A stretch of 64,000 bases of DNA. Source: Streptomyces sp. SID13726. Its GTDB lineage: Bacteria > Actinomycetota > Actinomycetes > Streptomycetales > Streptomycetaceae. The position numbers and the translations under genes are program-made. The notes beneath the pieces were generated by a model. The model was not told the DNA's origin, searched no databases, and was given only the letters and a program-made list of their open reading frames with translations. Positions 57,930 to 64,000 of this stretch are shown here, one piece after another (within the stretch, counting starts at the first letter, position 1; every line of letters begins with the position of its first letter). The stretch is from contig NZ_JAAGLY010000010.1 of NCBI RefSeq assembly GCF_010548375.1, positions 1-64,000 of the forward strand, given 5' to 3'.

Positions 57930-59144
57930 AACCGTCCGCACGGCCGACCCGGGTGCCACCGCCGACTTGAGCGCCACCTCCGCGTCCGCCACCAGCGCCG
58001 GATCGACCGGGGTCGCCCCGGTGATCAACCGCCTCCCCTGGGCAAGGTCGCGCGGCCGGTCCACCGTCAGTACCGCTGTCACACGATCCCCGCGCAACCA
58101 GCACACACTCCACCCGCCGGCCCCGTCCGGCACCCCGCGCCGCACCACCGCGTCCCCCGGCCCGTGCTGCCCGGCGTACTGCACGAAACGGCCGAACTGC
58201 TCCGACCAGAAGTAGGGCACGGGATCGTACGGCGCGCCCTCCCCGCCCGCCACGACCTGCGCGGCGACCGCCTGGGCGCCCTGGAGCGCGTTGTCCCAGT
58301 GATGCACCATCAGCCGCTGCCCGTAGCGCCCCGACGGGAACGACACACAGTCCCCGACCGCGTACACCCCCGGCACCGACGCCCGCAGGAACGCGTCGGC
58401 CAGCACCTCGCCCCGCGCCCCGAGCGCGACCCCGGACCCCGCGAGCCACCCCGTGGCGGGCCGCGCGCCCACCCCCACCACGACCGCGTCCGCCCGCACC
58501 AGGCTCCCGTCCGCCAGCGACACCCCGCCGCCCCCGATCCCGGTCACCCGCACCCCGGTCCGCAACTCGGCCCCGGCCTCCGCGTACCACCCGGCCATCG
58601 GCGCGGTCACCGCACCGGGCAACGCCCCGGCCAGCGGCCCCTCGCCGGCCTCCACCACGGTCACCCGGCACCCCGCCTCCCGCGCCGCCGTCGCGAACTC
58701 GGCCCCGATCCACCCGGCCCCGATCACCACCACGTCCCGCCGCGCCACCAGCACCTCACGCAGCCGCTCGGCGTCGTCCAGGGTCCGCAGCACGTACGCC
58801 CCCTCGTCGCCCGGCAGCCGCACCGCGTCGGCGCCCGTCGCGATCACCAGCGTCTCGTACGGCAACTCGCCCGCCGAAGTGACCAGTTGCCGTTCCCCGG
58901 TCCGCAGCCCCAGCGCCGTGACCCCGGCCCGCACCTCGATGTCCAGGCCGGCGAAGTCCACGTCGAAGACCACGTCCGCCCGCCGCCCCCGCCCCCGCCG
59001 CCGGGCCTTGGACAACGGCGGCCGGTCGTACGGCCGGTGCGGCTCACCCCCGACCAGCGTCAGGCGTCCCGCGTACCCCCGCTCCCGCAGCGCCACCGCG
59101 CTCTGCACCCCGGCGGCCCCCGCACCCACGACGACGATTCCCAC
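57912..59144 (-). CDS. FAD/NAD(P)-dependent ferredoxin reductase
   Basis: 410 residues from a GTG with GAGGGCC upstream. Two Rossmann motifs are seen: VVVGAGAAGVQSAVALRERG at the start (FAD) and VVVIGAGWIGAEFATAAREA near residue 140 (NAD(P)H), with YAVGDCVSFP near 270 closing the FAD site. This is the rhodocoxin/putidaredoxin reductase type. It can complete an electron chain reductase -> ferredoxin (12413) -> P450 (11143), though it lies 45 kb away and may serve other enzymes. Confidence 0.88.
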   Translation of the reverse strand: MGIVVVGAGAAGVQSAVALRERGYAGRLTLVGGEPHRPYDRPPLSKARRRGRGRRADVVFDVDFAGLDIEVRAGVTALGLRTGERQLVTSAGELPYETLVIATGADAVRLPGDEGAYVLRTLDDAERLREVLVARRDVVVIGAGWIGAEFATAAREAGCRVTVVEAGEGPLAGALPGAVTAPMAGWYAEAGAELRTGVRVTGIGGGGVSLADGSLVRADAVVVGVGARPATGWLAGSGVALGARGEVLADAFLRASVPGVYAVGDCVSFPSGRYGQRLMVHHWDNALQGAQAVAAQVVAGGEGAPYDPVPYFWSEQFGRFVQYAGQHGPGDAVVRRGVPDGAGGWSVCWLRGDRVTAVLTVDRPRDLAQGRRLITGATPVDPALVADAEVALKSAVAPGSAVRTVVGAGS

Positions 59145-59331
59145 GGCCCTCGACCTCCCTGCCTCGGCTTCGACTCCCGGGCCATGGTGGGCGATCGACC
59201 CCCGCCGAGTCGCGATCGCGGCACGGATTCAAGGGACTGGTAGGGGTTGGTCCGGATCAGGGCCGTTTCTAGCATCGAGGCGCCGGAGCGGCTGGAATGG
59301 ATCACCGAACCCCGAGGGCGGGCAAGCAGTC

Positions 59332-60120
59332 ATGACACATGACCCTGAGGCCGGGCCGCCCGACGAGCCGACGTGCGCCGGCTTCGGTACGGCGGTGGGG
59401 TGGAACGCCCGCTTCAAGCAGCTGATCGCCCACGGCACGACGGCGCTGTCCGTCACCTTCGACCTGCCGACCCGCACGGGCCACGACTCGGACACCCCGG
59501 CCGCGCGGGGCGAGGTCGGCAGAGCGGGCGTGGCGGTCGACTCGATCGACGACATGCGGGTGCTGTTCGGCGGGATCCCGCTGGGCGAGGTGTCGACATC
59601 GATGACGGCCGACGCCCCGGCCGCGGTCCTGCTGCTCCTGTACCAACTGGTCGCGGAGGAACAGGGAGTTGCCGCCGACCGCCTCACGGGCGCGATCCGC
59701 AACGGCGTGCCGTGGGGCCCGTACATCTTCCCGCCCGAACCCTCCCTCCGGCTGAGCGACGACCTCTTCGGCTACTGCCGGGCCGAGATCCCGGGATGGC
59801 GCACGATCACGGTCCCGCGGACGGACCCCGGTGGACCGGAGCCGTACGAGCCCTTCCACGTGGACCCCTCCGTCGGGACCCAACAGGCCGAGCGGCTCTG
59901 CAAGTTGCGTGCCTGGCGGGAGCAGTCGCAGGTCGACGCGGCGCTCGCGCGGCTGAGGAAGGCGGCGCTGGGCGCGGACAACGTCCTCTACCCGATGAAG
60001 GACGCGCTGCTGGCCCGGGCGACGGTCGGTGAGGTGTGCGGCGCGCTGCGCGCGGTGTGGGGGACGTCCGCCCGCAGGTCCGGCCCGACACCGGTCCTCA
60101 CAGCGGGGACCGCCAGCTGA
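59332..60120 (+). CDS. shortened methylmalonyl-CoA mutase-like protein
   Basis: 262 residues, about half the length of a mutase large subunit. The front part has FKQLIAHGTTALSVTFDLPT, RAGVAVDSIDDMRVLFGGIP and MTADAPAAVLLLLYQLVAEE, typical of the substrate barrel, through PWGPYIFPPEPSLRLSDDLF. The protein then jumps to a C-terminal mutase segment (YEPFHVDPSVGTQQAERLCK, VLYPMKDALLARATVGEVCG). The middle of the barrel and the B12 domain are absent, so catalysis is doubtful. The frame is intact and codon use normal. Its end overlaps the converging kinase gene by 23 bp. Confidence 0.75.
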   Translation: MTHDPEAGPPDEPTCAGFGTAVGWNARFKQLIAHGTTALSVTFDLPTRTGHDSDTPAARGEVGRAGVAVDSIDDMRVLFGGIPLGEVSTSMTADAPAAVLLLLYQLVAEEQGVAADRLTGAIRNGVPWGPYIFPPEPSLRLSDDLFGYCRAEIPGWRTITVPRTDPGGPEPYEPFHVDPSVGTQQAERLCKLRAWREQSQVDAALARLRKAALGADNVLYPMKDALLARATVGEVCGALRAVWGTSARRSGPTPVLTAGTAS

Positions 60121-61501
60121 CCGTCGTACCGGAAACGGCCGTGGGGGAGGGGCCGTCGTCGTGCACGGTCAGGCGTACGCCGTCCCGGCCGTCCGGCAGG
60201 CGGGCCGTCACGTCGACCGTGACCTCGATGCGGGAGACCCCGGGGCGGCGGGACGCCTCCGCGAGGGCGCGGCGCAGGGCGGTCAGGAGGTGGCCGGCGA
60301 CCTGGTCGGTGACGAGGGTCTCGACGGCGCCGGTGAAGCGGGCGGACGGCTGGAAGCCGAGGACGGCGGCGGCGCCCGCGGTCTCCTTGAGGACCTTGCC
60401 GCGGAAGGTGGTCGGCGCGTCGGCGGGCGGCTGCTGGAGCGTGAAGATCGCTGTGCGGACCTCCTGGATCGTCGACTGGAGCTCGTCCACCGCCCGCCCG
60501 AGGGTCCCCTCGACCTCGTCCTCGGCGGCGGGGCAGCGGCGCTGGGTCGACTCCAGCATCATGCCGGTGGCGAAGAGCCGTTGGACGACGAGATCGTGCA
60601 GGTCACGGGCGATCCGGTCGCGGTCCTCGTACACCGCGAGCCGCTCCCGGTGGTGCCGGGCGTCGGCGAGGACGAGGGCGAGCGCGGCCTGCGAGGCGAA
60701 CCGCACCGCCATGTGCCGCTCGACCGAGGTGTACGGCCGGTCGCCGCGCCGCCGGGGGAGCGCGAGGGTGCCGATCAGGGTGCCGTCGGCCTGGAGCGGC
60801 AGCATCATGCTGGGCCCGAACCGGTGCCGTACATGCGTGGTCATCCGGGGGTCGGTCGCCGAGTCGTCGATGAACACCGGTTCCCCGCCGAGGAGTTGCT
60901 CCAGGACCGCGCTGCCGGGCGCGATGGTCGTGCCGACGATGTCGCCGGGATCGTCGTACGTCGACGCCGTCACGATCTCCATGCCGCCCTCCGGAGTGCG
61001 CTGGAGGACGACGCCCGCGGAGGCGTCGGCGAGGATGCGGGCCTGCTCGGCGACCGTCATCAGGGCGTCGGCCGCGCTCTCCCCGGTGAGCAGCGCGGTG
61101 GTGACGGCCGCGGCGCCCTCGATCCAGCGCTCGCGCTGCCGGGCGGCCTCGTAGAGCCGGGCGTTGCCGATCGCGATGCCGGCCTGCGCGGCAAGGACGT
61201 GCAGCAACTGTTCGTCCGCCGCGGTGAAATCCCGCCCGCCGGAGAGCCGGAGGGTGCCGAAGACGCCGTCGCGCACCGGGATGGGTACGTCGATCCCGCT
61301 CGCCGAGCGTGGCGCGGGCCCCGGTGTGCGGATCGCGCTGAGCCCGTCCTGCCCGGGGTCGGTGGTGTCCAGCGCCGCGTACCGGGCGCCGGTCAGCTCG
61401 GCGGCGCTGTCCACGATGTGCTGGAGGGTGGTGCGCAGTTCGAGATCGGTGCCGAGGCCGAGGACGGCTTCGAGGAGCGGCGGCAGCGGGGCCTCGGGCA
61501 T
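60098..61501 (-). CDS. GAF-domain sensor histidine kinase (DevS-like, degenerate ATPase)
   Basis: 467 residues from the ATG at 61501. Two GAF domains (about 10-140 and 150-300) lead into a HisKA_3 dimerisation domain with the phosphoacceptor histidine in RDRIARDLHDLVVQRLFATG. The ATPase part is poor: the N-box reads LRRALAEASRRPG without the usual Asn, and only one G-box-like segment (VRLTVHDDGPS) is present before the end, so autophosphorylation is doubtful. It follows the MreB-like gene by 11 bp. It is probably a host gene. Confidence 0.8.
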   Translation of the reverse strand: MPEAPLPPLLEAVLGLGTDLELRTTLQHIVDSAAELTGARYAALDTTDPGQDGLSAIRTPGPAPRSASGIDVPIPVRDGVFGTLRLSGGRDFTAADEQLLHVLAAQAGIAIGNARLYEAARQRERWIEGAAAVTTALLTGESAADALMTVAEQARILADASAGVVLQRTPEGGMEIVTASTYDDPGDIVGTTIAPGSAVLEQLLGGEPVFIDDSATDPRMTTHVRHRFGPSMMLPLQADGTLIGTLALPRRRGDRPYTSVERHMAVRFASQAALALVLADARHHRERLAVYEDRDRIARDLHDLVVQRLFATGMMLESTQRRCPAAEDEVEGTLGRAVDELQSTIQEVRTAIFTLQQPPADAPTTFRGKVLKETAGAAAVLGFQPSARFTGAVETLVTDQVAGHLLTALRRALAEASRRPGVSRIEVTVDVTARLPDGRDGVRLTVHDDGPSPTAVSGTTVSWRSPL

Positions 61502-61512
61502 CCCCCGCGGCT

Positions 61513-62550
61513 TCAGGTGGCCAGCGGGTCGAGCGTGATGGGCTCGATACGGCCCTCCAGCATGTACCCCAGTCCCTGTACGGCGCAGACGTCGGGCCGC
61601 TCGGCGATGTGCACCGGCATCCCGGTGGCGTGCCGCAGCATCTGGTCGAGCCCGGGGAGCAGCGCGGAACCGCCGACCATCATGATCCCGCGGTCGGCGA
61701 GGTCGGCCACCAGGTCGGGCGGGCAGTTGCGCAGCACCCGGCCGATACCGTCCAGGACGGCGGTCAGCGGGGTCTCGATCGCGTCCCGGACGGCGGCGGT
61801 GTCGACCTGCACGGAACGCGCGAGCCCGGTGGCCACGTCCCGGCCGTGGATCTCGGTGGAGGCGGGGCCCTGCGGGGTGAGCCCGTTGCCGGAGAGAGCG
61901 AGCTGCAACGGTCGTACGGACTGACTGGGCAGCATCAGCTCGTGCTCGTGGCGCAGGTGCTGCACGATCGCGTGGTCCACGGCCTCGCCGCCCACCGGAA
62001 TCCGCTCGGCGGTCACGATCGAGCCCAGCGAGAGCACGGCGACCTGGGTCGCGGCGGCCCCGCACACCATGATCATGGTGGCCTCGGGCCGCTCGACCGG
62101 CAGTCCGCAGCCGACGGCGGCGGCGATCAGCGTGTCCACCAGCTCCACCCGGCGCGCCCCGAGCCCGACGAGCGTCTCGATGGCCGCGCGCTGGGCCAGC
62201 GGGTCGGCGTCGTGCGGGGTGCAGGCGGCGGCCCGCAGCCGCGGCTTGCGCCGCAGTGTCCTGCGGATCTTGTCGCCGAGCAGGTGCCGCAGCATCCGCT
62301 GCGCCATCTCGATGTCGACGACGGTCCCACCGGAGACGGGCCGCACGACCCGGATGTAGTCGGGCGTACGCCCCGTCATCTTCTCGGCGAACTCGCCGAC
62401 CGCGATCAGCGCGCCGGTCTTGGTGTTCACGGCGGCGGCCGACGGCTGGTCGACGACGAGCCCGGCCCCCTTCACGTACACCCGCGTCCTCGCCGCGCCC
62501 AGGTCGACGGCGAAGTGGCAGCGGCGCAGCTGCTCCAGACTGGCGGTCAT
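61513..62550 (-). CDS. MreB/Mbl-like actin-family protein
   Basis: 345 residues from the ATG at 62550 with GGGAGGACC upstream. Actin-fold motifs: FAVDLGAARTRVYVKGAGLV (phosphate 1), MIMVCGAAATQVAVLSLG (phosphate 2 region), GIMMVGGSALLPGLDQMLRH (adenosine region). Streptomyces carry MreB/Mbl paralogues used in spore-wall synthesis. The phosphate-2 segment lacks the canonical GGGTTD, so polymerisation or ATP binding may differ. It is likely a host gene. Confidence 0.8.
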   Translation of the reverse strand: MTASLEQLRRCHFAVDLGAARTRVYVKGAGLVVDQPSAAAVNTKTGALIAVGEFAEKMTGRTPDYIRVVRPVSGGTVVDIEMAQRMLRHLLGDKIRRTLRRKPRLRAAACTPHDADPLAQRAAIETLVGLGARRVELVDTLIAAAVGCGLPVERPEATMIMVCGAAATQVAVLSLGSIVTAERIPVGGEAVDHAIVQHLRHEHELMLPSQSVRPLQLALSGNGLTPQGPASTEIHGRDVATGLARSVQVDTAAVRDAIETPLTAVLDGIGRVLRNCPPDLVADLADRGIMMVGGSALLPGLDQMLRHATGMPVHIAERPDVCAVQGLGYMLEGRIEPITLDPLAT

Positions 62551-62732
62551 GGCAGGTCCTCCCGAGAGCACAGACCGTGGGCCGCGTCGAGTGACGGGCC
62601 TAGTGGCATCGTGCGGGGGTTGGGGGAGGGGGCGCCTTTATTAGGGGGCCGGGTGGGGTGCGGCTGAATGGGGGTTTTTGTCTGTTATGCCCGATATAAG
62701 TCTGGCGTAAATGTTCTGACGTGGGGTCACAC

Positions 62733-64000
62733 CTATTCATCGGCCGAGGGACGTGCCACGCTCCGGACCACCCCCAGCTCCACCAGGTCCTGCGGCTGGA
62801 TCCGCAGCTGGTCCGCCGTCACCTCCACGTCCCGCGGCGGGCGCTTCAGGATCGCGGCGGCGAGTTCCGGTGCGATGACGGAGAAGTAGCTGTCGGGGGT
62901 GGCGTACGTGTTCCCGGGGGCCGCCAGGGCGAGCGCCCCGCCGGAACCGCCCTCGCCGATGAGGAGGGTGGTGATCGGAGTGCGGGCGGCGGCCACCGTG
63001 ACGAAGAGGTCGGCGATCGCGGCACCCGCGCCCTGGCGCTCGGCCTCGGCGTCGTTGGCCGCGCCCGGGGTGTCGACCAGCGTGAGCACCGGGATGCCCA
63101 GCCGCTCGGCGAGGCGGATCAGGCGGGTCGCGGTGCGGTAGCCGGCCGGGCGGGTCGCCGTACCGGCCTGCGCCGCGTACGCGACGGTACGACCGTCCCG
63201 CTCACCGAAGCCGCAGAGCATGCCCGGGTCGGTGCCGCCGCAACGGTCACCGGAGATCGCGGCGCGGCGGGTGAAACAGGCGTCCAGGTAGGCCTCGGCA
63301 CGGGGCCGGTCGGGGGAACGGGCGCGGAGGACCGCGTGCCATCCGGTGGTGGGGAGGTCGATGGTGGCCAGGGAGGAGGGGACAGGAGTGGGGACGGGGG
63401 CGGGGGCGGTGATGTGCGTAGTCGTATGCGTGGCTCTGGCCGAGCCCGCGCCCGGTGCTTCCCCTCCCGCCGCCCTCGCCCTTTCGCCCACCCCCGAGGA
63501 CAGCAGCCGCAGCCACAACCCCAGCGTCGTCCGCAGCTCCGCCGCGGGCACCACCGCGTCCGCCGCCCCCGCCGCCACCTGCGCCTCCGCCGTGTACGCC
63601 GACGGGTCCGCGTCCGGGGGACGGACCCGGGAGCCGGCGAAGCCCACCTGTGCTCCGGGGAGCGCAAGGATCACGTCCGCGCCGGCGCCCAGCGTGGCCC
63701 AGCCGCCGCCCGTGGTCGGGTCGCGGAGCACCGCGATCTGGGGGAGCCCGGCCTCCCGGGTGAGCGCCGACTGGCGGGCCACGCGCTGGAGTTGGGTGAG
63801 GGCGAGCATGCCCTCCTGCATCCGGCTGCCGCCGGTGGCGACCAACGGCACGACGGGGAGCCGGTGTTCACGGGCGTACGTGTACGCCGCCTCCAGCCGG
63901 TCGCCGGTGCGCTCGCCCAGGGAGCCGCCGAGGTAGCCGAACTCGAAGGCGATCAGGACGGCTTCGGTGCCCTCGACGGTCGCTGTGCCGCAGACGACCG
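62733..64000 (-). CDS. acyl-CoA carboxyltransferase (AccD/AccA-like), partial at the right edge
   Basis: The minus-strand frame enters from outside the window and ends at 62733; about 420 residues are visible. Carboxyltransferase fold motifs are seen in both halves: EFGYLGGSLGERTGDRLEAA and LVATGGSRMQEGMLALTQL in the first, and RLAERLGIPVLTLVDTPGAA and TTLLIGEGGSGGALALAAPG in the second, fusing beta-like and alpha-like parts. A Pro/Thr-rich linker (about 200 residues before the second part) joins them. It may supply malonyl or methylmalonyl-CoA, but nothing ties it to the PKS. The start is not in the window. Confidence 0.8.
   Translation of the reverse strand, partial: VVCGTATVEGTEAVLIAFEFGYLGGSLGERTGDRLEAAYTYAREHRLPVVPLVATGGSRMQEGMLALTQLQRVARQSALTREAGLPQIAVLRDPTTGGGWATLGAGADVILALPGAQVGFAGSRVRPPDADPSAYTAEAQVAAGAADAVVPAAELRTTLGLWLRLLSSGVGERARAAGGEAPGAGSARATHTTTHITAPAPVPTPVPSSLATIDLPTTGWHAVLRARSPDRPRAEAYLDACFTRRAAISGDRCGGTDPGMLCGFGERDGRTVAYAAQAGTATRPAGYRTATRLIRLAERLGIPVLTLVDTPGAANDAEAERQGAGAAIADLFVTVAAARTPITTLLIGEGGSGGALALAAPGNTYATPDSYFSVIAPELAAAILKRPPRDVEVTADQLRIQPQDLVELGVVRSVARPSADE

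Overview
The window is high-GC actinomycete DNA of Streptomyces type: GTG starts, strong third-position GC bias, a GAF-domain histidine kinase, an MreB-like gene, ANTAR and MEDS/HATPase stress regulators, and an AfsA/gamma-butyrolactone receptor system. Its core, from about 5.7 kb to 57.8 kb, is a biosynthetic gene cluster for an ansamycin, a macrolactam polyketide primed by 3-amino-5-hydroxybenzoic acid (AHBA). The evidence is a near-complete AHBA gene set, a PKS whose loading module is an acyl-CoA ligase-like domain, and a RifF-type amide synthase directly after the last PKS gene.

Layout. 1-4.8 kb holds apparent host genes: a truncated LuxR-type ATPase, a small membrane protein, an FG-GAP repeat protein, a hypothetical protein, and a STAS-ANTAR regulator divergent from a MEDS-kinase. 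5.8-8.2 kb holds the aminoshikimate dehydrogenase and aminoDAHP synthase homologues. 8.2-13.5 kb holds an acyltransferase divergent from an operon of Tat-signal BBE-like flavin oxidase, P450, ferredoxin and DUF2306-like membrane protein. 13.5-18.0 kb (minus) holds a Gfo/Idh oxidoreductase, an MFS exporter and a Rif-Orf19/GdmM-type FAD monooxygenase. 18.0-41.0 kb (minus) holds amide synthase and three PKS genes. 41.3-49.1 kb holds an unassigned protein, aminoDHQ synthase, the rifM-L-K-like operon (minus), and the rifJ-like, type II thioesterase and rifN-like operon (plus). 49.6-57.8 kb is regulatory: a SARP, a large LuxR (LAL) regulator, an SDR-like protein, AfsA and two butyrolactone-receptor-type TetR proteins. 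57.9-64 kb holds a ferredoxin reductase, a shortened methylmalonyl-CoA mutase-like protein, a sensor kinase, an MreB-like protein and a carboxyltransferase running off the edge.

How the genes work together. The RifK/L/M/N/H/G/J/I homologues should make AHBA; no transketolase or aminosugar isomerase is present, so those steps would come from elsewhere. PKS1 loads AHBA and carries modules 1 (methylmalonyl; KR; eroded DH) and 2 (malonyl; DH-KR). PKS2 is module 3 (methylmalonyl; DH-KR) and PKS3 is module 4 (methylmalonyl; no reduction). Four extensions followed by amide-synthase release predict an unusually small pentaketide ansamycin: an 18-carbon, about 13-membered meta-bridged lactam with a benzylic hydroxyl, a diene conjugated to a ketone, and an alpha-methyl beta-ketoamide, before tailoring.

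Regulation can be read from the DNA. Three similar ARE-like operators lie before the SARP gene, between afsA and its receptor gene, and before the second receptor gene. Four operons (rifI-like/aminoDAHP synthase; flavin oxidase-P450; PKS; AHBA synthase) carry TCAGGGG-like heptamers repeated every 11 bp, the arrangement expected of SARP sites. Two of these promoters share the same 24-nt spacing to a TANNNT box and nearly the same distance to the start codon. A butyrolactone -> receptor -> SARP -> biosynthetic operon cascade is the simplest model.
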